Shown here: positions 20,920 through 31,612 of the stretch, in pieces
Numbering within the stretch: position 1 is the first letter of the stretch
How the letters are laid out: each line of letters opens with the position of its first letter
NCBI RefSeq assembly: GCF_003944835.1
Contig: NZ_RWIV01000001.1
Location: 2,333,501-2,397,500, forward strand
DNA length: 64,000 bases
Source of the DNA: Bacillus sp. HMF5848
GTDB taxonomy: Bacteria > Bacillota > Bacilli > Bacillales > HMF5848
Reading direction: 5' to 3'
Made by a program: the position numbers and the translations under genes
Notes under the pieces: model-generated
What the model saw: the letters and a program-made list of their open reading frames with translations, nothing else
What the model was told of the DNA's origin: nothing
Databases searched by the model: none

Positions 20920-21682
20920 GATGTTTCTCCTGTTTATTAAATAACGTATGAATACCATTTCCAGGTGACGAAGCCCTCATAAATGTTTCACCAACTAGAA
21001 TAGCTTTTGCTCCATATTTACTCACATCAACTACATCCTCGTAAGTGGCAATTCCACTTTCACTCACTAATAAACTTTCATTAGGTATGAGCGAAGAGAA
21101 ACGTTTTGTTTGTTCTATTGATGTTTTAAAAGTACGAAGGTCTCTGTTATTTATCCCGATAATTTTAGGTGTAAAGATTTTTAATAACGACTCCAGTGTT
21201 GCTTGATCATGAACCTCAACGAGACATTCAAGTCCTGTTTCGTAAGCTTGTAAGTATAGCTCATGAAGCTTGGTTGGCGACAAGATTTCTCCAATAAGCA
21301 ATATCGCATCAGCTCCTACTCTTACGCTTTGCTCGACTTGAATAGGCTCTAGAATAAAATCTTTTCGTAAAATAGGAAGTGCTACTTGTTGTTTCACAGC
21401 AGTTAAATACTCACAGCTACCTTGAAAGAACATTTGATCCGTTAGCACTGAAATAGCATCGGCAGCTGCTTGCTCATATTCTTTTGCAATCATAACAGGG
21501 TCAAAATCTTCACGGATAACACCTTTTGACGGTGAAGCCTTTTTAATTTCTGCAATAAGACCTATAAAACGGTTTGCATGCTTCAGGGCATCATATAATG
21601 AATAGTGTTTTACACATAGCTTTTCTGGTAATGTAATAGCTTCTATTTCAACTTTTTTTTGTGATACTATTTTAGTTAACAC
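20909..21682 (-). CDS. trpC: indole-3-glycerol phosphate synthase
   Basis: Fourth step of tryptophan synthesis. 257-residue TIM barrel. EIKKASPSKG near 45, LRKDFI near 106, GINNRDLRTF near 175 and LVSESGI near 203 are the catalytic and phosphate-binding stretches. GTG start, overlapping trpD by 11 bases. Confidence 0.95.
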   Translation of the reverse strand: MLTKIVSQKKVEIEAITLPEKLCVKHYSLYDALKHANRFIGLIAEIKKASPSKGVIREDFDPVMIAKEYEQAAADAISVLTDQMFFQGSCEYLTAVKQQVALPILRKDFILEPIQVEQSVRVGADAILLIGEILSPTKLHELYLQAYETGLECLVEVHDQATLESLLKIFTPKIIGINNRDLRTFKTSIEQTKRFSSLIPNESLLVSESGIATYEDVVDVSKYGAKAILVGETFMRASSPGNGIHTLFNKQEKHHAT

Positions 21683-22703
21683 GTCTCGACACCCCGTTTG
21701 CTTGTAAACTTTGAAAATGCTTTAAAGCCGTTCCATTTCGCAATGCCCCTAGCGCCTGATAGACACCATCCTGTATATCAGCAGCTCTTCCCGCTACATA
21801 TAACGCAGCTCCTGCATTTAAAATAACTATATTTCTTGAGCTATCTGTTGCTTTATTATGAAATACTGCTTCTATTCGCCGAGCACTCTCTTCTACAGAT
21901 GACACGATGACATCCTCTATTTTTCCACGCTTAAACCCAAAGTCGTCAGGAGTGATGACATATTCTGTTATTTGCCCATCTTTTAATTCTACAACATTTG
22001 TTTCAGCACTAATTGATATTTCATCCAATCCATCTCGTCCTGTGACAAATAAAACATGCTCAGAGCCAAAGTGTTTCATTGCTTCTGCAAGTTTCCTCGC
22101 ATAATCAACGGAGAATACTCCTATTACTTGATGTTTGCAATTTGCAGGGTTACTTAGTGGACCAAGTAAATTAAATGCTGTTCGAAAGCCGATTTCTTTG
22201 CGCGGTGTAACAGCATGCCTCATCGCTGAGTGGTAAATAGGCGCAAATAAAAAGCTCATATTATGGTTCTTTAGCGCTATTTCAGCTTCTTCTGGAGAAG
22301 ACTGTATATCAATTCCTAAATACTCAAGAACATCTGCACTTCCACTTTTTGAAGAAACAGCACGATTTCCGTGCTTAGCAACCTTTACACCAGTAGAGGA
22401 TACTAAAATGGCAGCAGCTGTTGAAATGTTAAATGTCGATGAGCCATCTCCCCCCGTTCCACATGTATCAATAACAAGCTCATTGGCCTCATCCATTGTA
22501 AGTGGAGTCATGTGCATGCGCATAGCTTTTATAAACCCAATGAGTTCGTCTACAGTTTCTCCTCGAAAACGAAGTATGGAAAGTAAACTTGCAATCTGAC
22601 TTTCTGTAGCTCTTCCTTCCATGATTTCATGCATAAGTGCTTCTGCCTCTTCCATTGTTAGTGATGATCCTTCGATACACTTCGCTAACAATTGTTTAAA
22701 CAT
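21672..22703 (-). CDS. trpD: anthranilate phosphoribosyltransferase
   Basis: Second step: anthranilate plus PRPP. 343 residues from the ATG at 22703, preceded by AGGAGGAG. The PRPP loop DTCGTGGDGSSTFNIST is near residue 78, KHGNRAVSSKSGSADVLE near 105, and LLGPLSNPA near 167. It overlaps trpE by 8 bases. Confidence 0.95.
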   Translation of the reverse strand: MFKQLLAKCIEGSSLTMEEAEALMHEIMEGRATESQIASLLSILRFRGETVDELIGFIKAMRMHMTPLTMDEANELVIDTCGTGGDGSSTFNISTAAAILVSSTGVKVAKHGNRAVSSKSGSADVLEYLGIDIQSSPEEAEIALKNHNMSFLFAPIYHSAMRHAVTPRKEIGFRTAFNLLGPLSNPANCKHQVIGVFSVDYARKLAEAMKHFGSEHVLFVTGRDGLDEISISAETNVVELKDGQITEYVITPDDFGFKRGKIEDVIVSSVEESARRIEAVFHNKATDSSRNIVILNAGAALYVAGRAADIQDGVYQALGALRNGTALKHFQSLQANGVSRRVN

Positions 22704-24207
22704 GCAGCTTCTCCTCCTGTCCAAATAATTCATGAGCTATTTGAATTGTTCGAATTAAAGCGCTTGCTTTATTTTTTGTTTCTTTATACTCGAGCTCTGG
22801 TACTGAATCTGCTACAATACCTGCACCTGCTTGCACATAAGCTACATGATCTTTAACAATAATAGTTCGTATAGTTATGCAAGAATCAATATTTCCATCA
22901 AAACCAATATACGCAACTGTTCCTGCATACATATTACGAGCACATGGCTCAAGCTCTTGAATAATTTGCATTGCTCTTACTTTTGGTGCCCCTGAAACTG
23001 TTCCTGCAGGAAATGCCTTTAACAAAGCGTCAATTGGGTGTACATCATGACGTAGTCTTCCTGTTACCTTTGAAATAAGATGCATGACATGAGAAAAACG
23101 GCCTAGTTCCATTAACGTCGGAACGGATACAGTGCCATATTCGGCAACCATACCAATATCGTTCCTAGCCAAGTCTACAAGCATATAATGCTCTGCCTTT
23201 TCCTTCTCATCATTTAACAAATCATTGGCTAATGCATCATCTTCATCGCTTGTACGTCCTCGTCGCCGAGTACCTGCAATCGGATGAATTTCTAAGTGCT
23301 TATTATGAATTTGAATCAGTCGTTCCGGTGAACTTCCAACCGCTTCCACATCATCAAAACGAATATAAAATAAATAAGGTGATGGATTCACACTTCTTAG
23401 TACTCGATATAAATCAAAGCCGCTTACTTTAAGAGGAATTTCAAAACGCTGAGACAGTACAGTTTGAAATACATCGCCTGCTCGTATATATTCTTTGACT
23501 TTTTCAACATCTGCAACGAATTGATTTTTAGTATAATTCGAAGCAACGCCGGTAAAATCAACTTCTTTATTGTAAGTAGCGGGTAATAATTTTCGTGTGA
23601 CATCTTTATGCTGTGCAAGTTGCTTTACATACATATTTATCTTAGCGATTCCATGTTCATACATTGCTACTTTACAAGCTTCATCCTCGTTACCAGTTAA
23701 TCGTATCAAATGAATAATAGATAGTTCACGGGAGTGATGATCAAATACAATTAACGTTTCACAAAACAAAAAATGATACAAAGGCAATCCCAAATCATTA
23801 ACCTTATGAACAGGTACTTTATCAAGTGAATTAACAGCATCATAACTAATAAAACCAACTGCTCCACCGTAAAACGGTATATCTTCATCTAACTGCTTTA
23901 GCTTAATCATCTCCTGTACATAGGTATACGCAGCTTGTAACGATGGTTGTGATGTAACAGTATGTCGCTTGTCATTTTGAACAACAAACTTATCCTTACG
24001 ATTCGTAATGTACAAAAACGGCTGTAAACCAATAAATGAGTAACGTGACCACGGTGAACTAGCATCCTTTGATTCTAAAATAAAAGATGCTTCTTCCTTA
24101 AGATTTTGGAAAATTTGAATAGGAGTTAACGTGTCAGCAATAAAACGATTAATAATAGGGATTGTTTTATACGTCTCTGACTCTTGTAAAAATGAGGTAA
24201 AATCCAT
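22696..24207 (-). CDS. trpE: anthranilate synthase component I
   Basis: Chorismate to anthranilate, using ammonia from a glutamine amidotransferase. No trpG lies in this operon; in Bacillus that subunit is the shared PabA/TrpG of the folate operon. 503 residues. The tryptophan-feedback pocket (LLESKDASSPWSRYSFIG near 42) and the catalytic core (IAGTRRRG, PAGTVSGAPKVRA) are visible. Preceded by the TRAP leader. Confidence 0.95.
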   Translation of the reverse strand: MDFTSFLQESETYKTIPIINRFIADTLTPIQIFQNLKEEASFILESKDASSPWSRYSFIGLQPFLYITNRKDKFVVQNDKRHTVTSQPSLQAAYTYVQEMIKLKQLDEDIPFYGGAVGFISYDAVNSLDKVPVHKVNDLGLPLYHFLFCETLIVFDHHSRELSIIHLIRLTGNEDEACKVAMYEHGIAKINMYVKQLAQHKDVTRKLLPATYNKEVDFTGVASNYTKNQFVADVEKVKEYIRAGDVFQTVLSQRFEIPLKVSGFDLYRVLRSVNPSPYLFYIRFDDVEAVGSSPERLIQIHNKHLEIHPIAGTRRRGRTSDEDDALANDLLNDEKEKAEHYMLVDLARNDIGMVAEYGTVSVPTLMELGRFSHVMHLISKVTGRLRHDVHPIDALLKAFPAGTVSGAPKVRAMQIIQELEPCARNMYAGTVAYIGFDGNIDSCITIRTIIVKDHVAYVQAGAGIVADSVPELEYKETKNKASALIRTIQIAHELFGQEEKLHV

Positions 24208-24329
24208 TGTTGCACTCTCCTTCCATATTCGGTCGGAGAATGAGTAGCGTGAGGTGTATACATGTAAAAAGTAGCAAATAACCGTATTTGCGTAAGTAAT
24301 ATACGATTAATTGGTAGCTACTTTTCATA

Positions 24330-24368
24330 AAAATACAAAACCCAAAGACACTTACGTATCTTTGGGTA
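24330..24368 (-). terminator. trp attenuator (leader terminator)
   Basis: In the leader RNA ACCCAAAGA (24359-24367) pairs with TCTTTGGGT (24340-24348), followed by a U-rich run. It lies between the TRAP sites and trpE, about 120 bases before the trpE start, as expected for a transcription attenuator. A competing antiterminator pairing is described in the findings. Confidence 0.85.
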
Positions 24369-24385
24369 GGACATGTAAATAATAA

Positions 24386-24462
24386 CTAAACTAAGCTCAA
24401 CTATGCTAACTCATTCTCAACTACCCTAAACTTATAAAGTTTCTCTCTTCTCAACTAAACTA
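24386..24462 (-). promoter_or_regulatory. TRAP-binding trp leader with 13 (G/U)AG triplets
   Basis: Read as RNA (minus strand), the stretch holds triplets UAG or GAG at plus-strand positions 24460, 24455, 24450, 24445, 24426, 24421, 24416, 24410, 24406, 24401, 24396, 24391 and 24386. Spacers are mostly two bases, sometimes one or three. This is the binding pattern of the TRAP 11-mer, whose gene mtrB is at 31,613. The array is split into four plus nine triplets by a small hairpin (AAACUU/AAGUUU, 24428-24442). Tryptophan-loaded TRAP would favour the attenuator downstream. Confidence 0.88.
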
Positions 24463-24492
24463 TCATAATCTTATAACAAATATTTAATTATT

Positions 24493-24864
24493 TCAACTAT
24501 TATCTATATTCAAATCGGGTCTCAAATTCGTTGCACCCTCTAAATAAATATGACGAATATCTTGTTGTGCTATTTGTGTATCCACCATTATCATGACTCT
24601 AATACACATAGACAAAGAGTCGGGTACAGGTATTTCCTGCATGCACATAACAGGAACATACGTCCAACCTTCAATGTTTCGTAACGCCTTTGCAGGAAAT
24701 TCTGCTGTTACATCATTTGTTACGCTAATTAGTACTGAAGACACTGAGTTAGCCTCAATACTATTGGCCACAATCATTTCTTGAAGCAGCCTTTCAGTAA
24801 CTGAGACAATTTCGGCCTTTGTATTAGTTCGGACCGTCGTAGCCCCTCGTATTCCACGAAGCAA
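24493..24864 (-). CDS. aroH: chorismate mutase, AroH type
   Basis: Chorismate to prephenate. 123-residue trimeric AroH-class mutase, unrelated to the AroQ fold. RGIRGATTV at the N-terminus supplies the catalytic Arg; E in TVSVTERLL-like helix and CMQEIPVP near 74 follow. TTG start seven bases after GGAGGCGG. Confidence 0.93.
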   Translation of the reverse strand: MLRGIRGATTVRTNTKAEIVSVTERLLQEMIVANSIEANSVSSVLISVTNDVTAEFPAKALRNIEGWTYVPVMCMQEIPVPDSLSMCIRVMIMVDTQIAQQDIRHIYLEGATNLRPDLNIDNS

Positions 24865-24877
24865 AAAAACCGCCTCC

Positions 24878-25966
24878 TTATTGTTGTGACGTTATCCAAT
24901 TATAGTATACTTCTTCTAGCACTTTCTCATCTATCTTTTCCACAACTACAGTTCCTATACTTTTCATCAATACCATTCGAATACCATCTTTTGCTGATTT
25001 TTTATCCTTTTTCATCCGGTGTAGTAAGCTTGAAAATTTTATTTCACTAGGAATTGTTGTTGGAAAACCGTAACCTTCAAACCATGAAGTTATATTTTCA
25101 AGGTGTAAGTCTGTCCCGTAAACATGCTCGCTAACTGCAATGGCATATAACATACCAATAGCTATAGCATCTCCATGAGTTATAGTCCCATAACCTAGCT
25201 CAGATTCAAGAGCATGCCCTAACGTATGACCAAAATTTAAATAAGCACGTATCCCCTTCTCTGTTTCATCTTGACCGACTATTTCAGCCTTTACACTAAT
25301 ACCTGCTTTTATGGCGTAATGTATACGATTGTCTGATAAATCATCAAGTGAGAGAATGTTATTTTTTAGCCACTCATACAAGTCTACATCATGGATCATT
25401 GCATGTTTTATTACTTCAGCAAAGCCTGAGCGAAGCTCACATTCATCTAAGGTTTTTAATAACGCAATATCGTAAAAAATCGCCTGCGGTTGATAAAAAG
25501 CGCCAATCATATTCTTTCCTAAAGGGTGATTAATAGCAACTTTGCCACCAACAGCGCTATCATGCGCTAATAGTGTCGTAGGTACTTGAATAAAAGGTAC
25601 GCCCCTCATATACGTTGCAGCAACAAAACCTGCCAGGTCCCCAACAACACCTCCACCAAAAGCAATGACAACCGTTTGACGATCAACACCAGCCTCAAGC
25701 AATGCCGTATGACATGAATAAAACGTTTCAAAGCTCTTTGACTGCTCACCAGCAAGCATAGTGAACGTATGTACGGACCATTGTGTTTCAATAACCTTTA
25801 ACAACGACTGAAGATGAAGGCTAGCTACATTAGTGTCCGTTATTACTACAATTTGAGATAATTTAGGCCATTGAGTAGATAAAAACTCGCTTATTTCCGG
25901 TATGATATTAGCTCCTAAATATATAGGATACGTTTTAGAACTTGTTGAAATAGTGATGGTATCCAT
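24878..25966 (-). CDS. aroB: 3-dehydroquinate synthase
   Basis: Second step of the shikimate pathway, NAD- and metal-dependent. 362 residues from ATG 25966 with a GAGGGA site one base past the aroC stop; the longer frame to 26011 overlaps aroC and is less likely. Visible: GGGVVGDLAGFVAATYMRG near 105, the metal ligands in LRSGFAEVIKHAMIHD near 176, and NFGHTLGHALES near 249. Confidence 0.94.
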   Translation of the reverse strand: MDTITISTSSKTYPIYLGANIIPEISEFLSTQWPKLSQIVVITDTNVASLHLQSLLKVIETQWSVHTFTMLAGEQSKSFETFYSCHTALLEAGVDRQTVVIAFGGGVVGDLAGFVAATYMRGVPFIQVPTTLLAHDSAVGGKVAINHPLGKNMIGAFYQPQAIFYDIALLKTLDECELRSGFAEVIKHAMIHDVDLYEWLKNNILSLDDLSDNRIHYAIKAGISVKAEIVGQDETEKGIRAYLNFGHTLGHALESELGYGTITHGDAIAIGMLYAIAVSEHVYGTDLHLENITSWFEGYGFPTTIPSEIKFSSLLHRMKKDKKSAKDGIRMVLMKSIGTVVVEKIDEKVLEEVYYNWITSQQ

Positions 25967-25967
25967 T

Positions 25968-27137
25968 TTAAAAATCCCTCGCATAACGACGCATATTTTC
26001 GATGTCGGCACGCAAATATTCTAACTTATCACTATTACATTGCTCTACAATCGCGCTTGCAAGCTCCCAAGCAACAACTGCCTCTGCAACGACGCTTGCT
26101 GCCGGAACAGCACAACTATCAGAGCGCTCAATACTAGCTGCGAAGCTTTCCTTTGTTTCGATATCTATACTTTGCAACGGCTTATACAAGGTTGGGATAG
26201 GCTTCATAACACCACGAACAACAATAGGCATACCTGTCGTCATGCCGCCCTCAAAACCACCAAGTCGATTTGTTTTTCGGGAATATCCATGTTGTTCATC
26301 CCACGTTATTTCATCATGAACCTGACTTCCTGGAAGTCTTGCGGCCTGAAACCCTATACCAAACTCAACACCTTTAAAAGCATTTATACTTACAATAGAA
26401 GCTGCTATTTTAGCATCAAGTTTCTTATCAAATTGAACATAGCTACCGATACCAATAGGCATATTAGTTGCAACAACTTCAACGACACCACCAATAGAAT
26501 CGCCTTGTTTTTTTGCATCGTCGATTGCTTTCATCATGTCGCCTTCAACATTTTTATCTAATGTTCTAACAGGTGACTGCTCTGTTATATTTCGAATCTC
26601 ATCAATAGTTGAATAAGGAATGTCTTTAGCAACCACACCACCAATTTCCTTAACATACCCTACAATTTCAATTCCCAACTCTTTTAACAAACGTTTAGCC
26701 ACAGCCCCAGCAGCAACACGAACTGTCGTTTCTCGAGCTGAAGATCTTTCTAACACATTACGCATATCACGATGACCATATTTTATCGCACCATTTAAAT
26801 CTGCATGCCCAGGGCGGGGTCGTGAAATCTTGCGTTTCACTTCCGCCTCATCACCTTCATAAGGCTCTGCTCCCATAATGGCGGTCCAATGTTTCCAGTC
26901 ATCATTTTCAACAACGAGTGCAATGGGAGACCCCATAGTCTTACCGTGACGAACCCCAGATGTTATTTTCACTTGATCCTTTTCAATTTGCATACGTCGA
27001 CCACGTCCGTATCCTTTTTGTCGACGAGCTAAATCCTCATTAATATCCTCTGCTAATAAAGGCAATCCAGCTGGGACCCCTTCTAAAATCGTCGTCAATT
27101 GTGGACCATGTGATTCCCCTGCTGTTAAGTAGCGCAT
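25968..27137 (-). CDS. aroC: chorismate synthase
   Basis: Final step of the shikimate pathway, FMN-dependent elimination (named aroF in B. subtilis). 389 residues. GESHGPQLT at the N-terminus, the [15 protein letters not shown] flavin/NADPH loop near 38 and RPGHADLNG near 107 are visible. The pair RSSARETT near 131 and [10 protein letters not shown] near 338 completes the signature set. First gene of the aromatic supraoperon. Confidence 0.95.
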   Translation of the reverse strand: MRYLTAGESHGPQLTTILEGVPAGLPLLAEDINEDLARRQKGYGRGRRMQIEKDQVKITSGVRHGKTMGSPIALVVENDDWKHWTAIMGAEPYEGDEAEVKRKISRPRPGHADLNGAIKYGHRDMRNVLERSSARETTVRVAAGAVAKRLLKELGIEIVGYVKEIGGVVAKDIPYSTIDEIRNITEQSPVRTLDKNVEGDMMKAIDDAKKQGDSIGGVVEVVATNMPIGIGSYVQFDKKLDAKIAASIVSINAFKGVEFGIGFQAARLPGSQVHDEITWDEQHGYSRKTNRLGGFEGGMTTGMPIVVRGVMKPIPTLYKPLQSIDIETKESFAASIERSDSCAVPAASVVAEAVVAWELASAIVEQCNSDKLEYLRADIENMRRYARDF

Positions 27138-27240
27138 AAATTCCAGCCTCCCTTTATCTCTTTAAAGCGGTTATGTAACAATATACCACATTTTTATAAA
27201 AATTACCGTCTTTTTTTAAAAAATACTAATGAATAAAGTA

Positions 27241-27281
27241 AAAAAAAGAAATTCATCTCAGTATAACTTTGATGAATTCCT
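27241..27281 (-). terminator. terminator of cheR
   Basis: On the minus strand GGAATTCATC pairs with GATGAATTTC across a 14-base loop, followed by TTTTTTT. It lies directly after the cheR stop, so the aro genes are a separate unit. Confidence 0.8.
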
Positions 27282-27289
27282 CGGTGTTA

Positions 27290-28096
<807 letters not shown>

Positions 28097-28172
28097 TTAA
28101 GTATACATAAAAATCACTATCTTAGTAGTGACAATTTTTATAATTATATATTTAATTTTATTATATAATACA

Positions 28173-28198
28173 AAAACTCGGCGATTGCCGAGTTTTTT
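28173..28198 (-). terminator. terminator of ndk
   Basis: ACTCGGC (28176-28182) pairs with GCCGAGT (28187-28193) round GATT, with A and T runs on the two sides. It sits just past the ndk stop. Confidence 0.85.
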
Positions 28199-28205
28199 CT
28201 TAACA

Positions 28206-28652
28206 TTAATATACCCACTCATCTACCAATTTCTTATAATTAGTTAATTCCTCTTTTTTAAAGAATAATGCAATCTCACGTTCTGCACTAGTTGATGAAT
28301 CAGAACCATGAATTACATTTTTTCCAACTGTTAATCCAAAATCTCCACGAATAGTGCCAGGTAAAGCATCTTTTGGGTTTGTCGCTCCCATCATTTGCCT
28401 AGCTGTTGCAATGACATTGTCCCCTTGCCAAACCATTGCGAAAACCGGACCAGATGTAATAAAATCAACTAATTCAGGGAAAAACGGCTTGTCTTTATGT
28501 TCGCCATAATGTTCCTCTGCTAGCTCTGTAGGAATTTGTACAAGTTTAGCCCCTACCAATTGAAATCCTTTTTTTTCGAAGCGAGACACAATTTCCCCTA
28601 CTAAATTGCGCTGTACCCCATCTGGTTTAACCATTAAATATGTTTGTTCCAT
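28206..28652 (-). CDS. ndk: nucleoside diphosphate kinase
   Basis: Transfers the gamma-phosphate from ATP to NDPs by a phospho-His. 148 residues from ATG 28652 (GGGGTGGGAG upstream). [15 protein letters not shown] at the N-terminus and the active-site His in [20 protein letters not shown] near 113-132 are visible. Confidence 0.96.
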   Translation of the reverse strand: MEQTYLMVKPDGVQRNLVGEIVSRFEKKGFQLVGAKLVQIPTELAEEHYGEHKDKPFFPELVDFITSGPVFAMVWQGDNVIATARQMMGATNPKDALPGTIRGDFGLTVGKNVIHGSDSSTSAEREIALFFKKEELTNYKKLVDEWVY

Positions 28653-28884
28653 AAAACTACTCCCACCCCTACTAAATAGTATGTATAGGCTGTCATAATG
28701 GACACCCAAATAAATACTATCACTATTTTAAAGCGTTATCAATATTCGCAATCTTTAAAGGAGTATGATTTTCAGAAAAGTTTAGTGATTTATGATTTTT
28801 TTCTTCAAAAAGCCTCGAAAAAATTATTAAATAGACATGCAAATGTAATTCAATACCCCATACCTCACTATGCTTATAATGGCA
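28653..28884. other. gene-free gap between hepT and ndk
   Basis: AT-rich spacer. A plus-strand 78-codon frame (28698-28934) has no ribosome site and runs through the hepT terminator, so I do not call it. The ndk promoter should be in the lower part. Confidence 0.5.
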
Positions 28885-28912
28885 CAAAAAAAGGAAGGTT
28901 AGTATACCTCCC
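28885..28912 (-). terminator. terminator of the hepS-menG-hepT operon
   Basis: On the minus strand GGGAGGT and AACCTTCC form an imperfect stem followed by TTTTTTTG. Confidence 0.65.
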
Positions 28913-29001
28913 GAGATTTAGCGATCTTCTATGATACTTTCACTATTTTTCTTTCTTCTATAATGAAACTTGTTACAACAGTAACAGCTGCACTACATTC
29001 T

Positions 29002-29964
29002 TTAAAATTTCCGCTTACCTATAAAAGAAACCACTTGTCGTAAGCTAGCATTAGCTTTTGATTTTGGAAGTGTATCTAATATTCGAATAGCCTTCTGTAA
29101 GTATAAGTCACTTACCTTAACAGATTGTTTTATAGCACTAGATTTTTTTATATAATTAATAACATGATCAAACTCATCTTTTGATGAGTCTTCTGACAAC
29201 CCAATAATCTCATTTTTAATATTCAAATCCTCTAACGCATATAAAACAGGCAATGTAATATGACCTTGACGAAGATCACTACCTGCTGGTTTTCCTAAGG
29301 TTTTTTCATTCCCGACAAAATCTAATATGTCATCTGTAATTTGAAAAGCCATGCCTACATTGTAACCAAACCAATACAAACATTTACAAGTGTGCGCAGG
29401 GGCTTTCGCTGTCATCGCGCCTAATTCGCAGCTAGCAGCAATTAATAAAGCAGTCTTTCTCTTTATTCGCCTTAAATACGCACGGCAATTCTGTTCATAA
29501 TCAAACTTTTCTTTAATTTGTTGCACCTCACCAAGTACAAGCTCTACCATCGTATTTGATAACGTCATATGAACGTTAGGATCATCATATATAGACATTA
29601 ATTCTAATGATTTTGCAAATATATAATCTCCCGTGTAAATCGCAACTTTATTATCCCATTTAGCTTTAATAGTAGATTTACCACGTCGAATAGAAGCATC
29701 ATCAATAACATCGTCATGCACTAAAGACGCCATATGAATTAATTCTAACGCTGCAGCAACATTTTTAACATGATGAATATCATATTTTCCATATTTAGCT
29801 GCCAATAGAACAAACAAAGGTCGTATGCGTTTGCCTCCTGCTTGGAGTATATGCAACGACGCTTCCTGTAAAAGGGGATGCTCTGCAGAAATAGTTTTCT
29901 CTAATTCTTTTTCAATTGTTTGTAGATCACTATGTAAATAATGATACACAGAAGATAATTTCAT
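29002..29964 (-). CDS. hepT: heptaprenyl diphosphate synthase component II
   Basis: Catalytic subunit that builds the C35 side chain of menaquinone-7 together with HepS. 320 residues from ATG 29964 (AAGGTGA site). Both aspartate-rich motifs are present: HDDVIDDASIRRG near 88 and QITDDILDFVG near 213. Follows menG, which uses the product downstream. Confidence 0.94.
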   Translation of the reverse strand: MKLSSVYHYLHSDLQTIEKELEKTISAEHPLLQEASLHILQAGGKRIRPLFVLLAAKYGKYDIHHVKNVAAALELIHMASLVHDDVIDDASIRRGKSTIKAKWDNKVAIYTGDYIFAKSLELMSIYDDPNVHMTLSNTMVELVLGEVQQIKEKFDYEQNCRAYLRRIKRKTALLIAASCELGAMTAKAPAHTCKCLYWFGYNVGMAFQITDDILDFVGNEKTLGKPAGSDLRQGHITLPVLYALEDLNIKNEIIGLSEDSSKDEFDHVINYIKKSSAIKQSVKVSDLYLQKAIRILDTLPKSKANASLRQVVSFIGKRKF

Positions 29965-30001
29965 GTATGTCACCTTGTCTAACTTTTTAGATGAGTGACA
30001 G

Positions 30002-30715
30002 CTACTCACCGTTAGGTTTGTACCCTAAATGCATTGCAGCAACGCCACCGGAATATGATTTTATTTCAACCTTTTCTAGTCCAGCTTGTTTAAATAAGGC
30101 AGCCAACTCACCTTGATTTGGAAAATCTTTTGCAGATTCTTGTAGCCATGAATACTCATCATAGCTTTTTGCTAATAATTTTCCTAACAACGGCATAATA
30201 AAACGAAAATAAAAACGATACATTTGTTTATAAACTGGTAAATTGGGCTGAGATGTTTCCAAGCAAACTACTATGCCCCCAGGCTTCGCAACTCGTGTCA
30301 TTTCTTTTAGAACATGCAAATAATCTGGTACATTTCTTAATCCGAACCCGATTGTTACGTAGTCAAAGGTATTGTCACTAAAAGGCAACTGCATAGCATT
30401 TCCATGCAGTAACTCCGTATTCGTAAGGTTAAGGTCCTTGACCTTTTGATGCCCCACGTTTAACATATTTTGACTAAAGTCAAGCCCTTTTACAGTACCT
30501 TTGGCACCAACTGCATGGGCTAAAGCAATAGTCCAATCCGCTGTTCCACAACATACATCTAGCGCAAAAGAACCCTCTTTTACCTTCATACGTTTCATCG
30601 TATCTTTACGCCAAGCTACATGCCGTTGAAAACTAATTACTGAATTCATTGTATCATAATGATCAGATATCTTCTCAAAAACATTATGCACTTTACGTTC
30701 TTTTGATGTTGCCAA
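30002..30715 (-). CDS. menG: demethylmenaquinone methyltransferase (MenG/UbiE)
   Basis: Last step of menaquinone synthesis, SAM-dependent C-methylation (called menH or ubiE in older Bacillus lists). 237 residues. [14 protein letters not shown] near 50, GLDFSQNML near 78 and GFGLRNVPD near 124 are the SAM-fold and UbiE signatures. TTG start. Sits between hepS and hepT. Confidence 0.94.
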   Translation of the reverse strand: MATSKERKVHNVFEKISDHYDTMNSVISFQRHVAWRKDTMKRMKVKEGSFALDVCCGTADWTIALAHAVGAKGTVKGLDFSQNMLNVGHQKVKDLNLTNTELLHGNAMQLPFSDNTFDYVTIGFGLRNVPDYLHVLKEMTRVAKPGGIVVCLETSQPNLPVYKQMYRFYFRFIMPLLGKLLAKSYDEYSWLQESAKDFPNQGELAALFKQAGLEKVEIKSYSGGVAAMHLGYKPNGE

Positions 30716-30741
30716 TTCTTATCCACCCGCTTACAATTCTT

Positions 30742-31503
30742 TTATGCATCATATGTGCAACGTAATGGCAAAGCATCTGCATGCTTAGAAGGAGATAATA
30801 AGCTATTCAAGCGTTCTAGGAAGACCTTGTTCGTTTGCGAAACAACTTGAATAGAAGACCTTAACTTTTCCATCGTCATTTCAATTTGCTTATCTATATC
30901 TGTGATTTGATGTCCAAACACTATTAACTGCTGATCACTTTTTTGCTGCAATAAGCGTTTTAAAAGCAAGAAGTCGCTTGCAACCGCCTTCCAATTAGGC
31001 AAATGAAAATAATCAGCTATCATCGTCACTAATGAAGCTTCAATGTTCATTAAACTTGTCATAAAAACAGTTTGAGTAAGTTCTTTTTTCTCGTAAAGCT
31101 TTATCTTATTTTCATTTATATCTTTAATCGCTTGTGCTAGTACATTAATCAAAGGTATTTCATTTACATGAGATAATAACCTATAATATAACCCACTATA
31201 AAAATCACCAGCTAAAACAGTAAGCTGTCTTTCCCTTATTGAAGAACTTGCTGTTAATCTTTCATTTGTTACAGCTTCATGGGTATCAAGGGCTAGTTGC
31301 ACAAGCATTGCAGCAACTATAATGTTATGTCTTTTTTCATCAGTCGTTTCTTTTACGTTTTGAAGTAATGATAAGAGCAAAAGCAAGCGGTCGTTGTCTA
31401 TATCAGGTAGAGCAACATTCTTGTCTATGTATATATGCTCTAATTGACCGACAATATCATGTTTGAGTTGTTCTAGCTTTCCTACTGTGCTTGCCTTCTC
31501 CAT
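30742..31503 (-). CDS. hepS: heptaprenyl diphosphate synthase component I
   Basis: Non-catalytic chain-length partner of HepT. 253 residues from ATG 31503 (GGGGAAGGG site). Mostly helical, no Asp-rich motif; QLALDTHEAVTNE near 95 and LAGDFYSGLYYRLLS near 116 resemble family members. The assignment rests on these and on the hepS-menG-hepT order. Confidence 0.88.
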   Translation of the reverse strand: MEKASTVGKLEQLKHDIVGQLEHIYIDKNVALPDIDNDRLLLLLSLLQNVKETTDEKRHNIIVAAMLVQLALDTHEAVTNERLTASSSIRERQLTVLAGDFYSGLYYRLLSHVNEIPLINVLAQAIKDINENKIKLYEKKELTQTVFMTSLMNIEASLVTMIADYFHLPNWKAVASDFLLLKRLLQQKSDQQLIVFGHQITDIDKQIEMTMEKLRSSIQVVSQTNKVFLERLNSLLSPSKHADALPLRCTYDA

Positions 31504-31549
31504 AACCCTTCCCCAATCCAACAATATTTTTATTCAGACATTGAATATT

Positions 31550-31582
31550 ATAACATACATGTTACTTAGTGTATGTTATATT
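31550..31582 (-). repeat. inverted repeat upstream of hepS
   Basis: ATAACATAC and GTATGTTAT (nine-base arms) around AC-rich loop in the mtrB-hepS spacer. There is no clean T run, and the right arm runs into TATAAT, so it could be an operator over a promoter rather than a terminator. Confidence 0.45.
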
Positions 31583-31612
31583 TTAACTATTCATATGTAT
31601 TGCTTCAATACG

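Noticed and set aside
24208-24492. T-box riboswitch before trpE
   Set aside because: No T-box sequence; triplet repeats and the presence of mtrB point to TRAP control.
26040-26561. 173-codon plus-strand frame
   Set aside because: Antisense to aroC and unlike any protein.
28698-28934. 78-codon plus-strand frame between ndk and hepT
   Set aside because: No ribosome site; crosses the hepT terminator.
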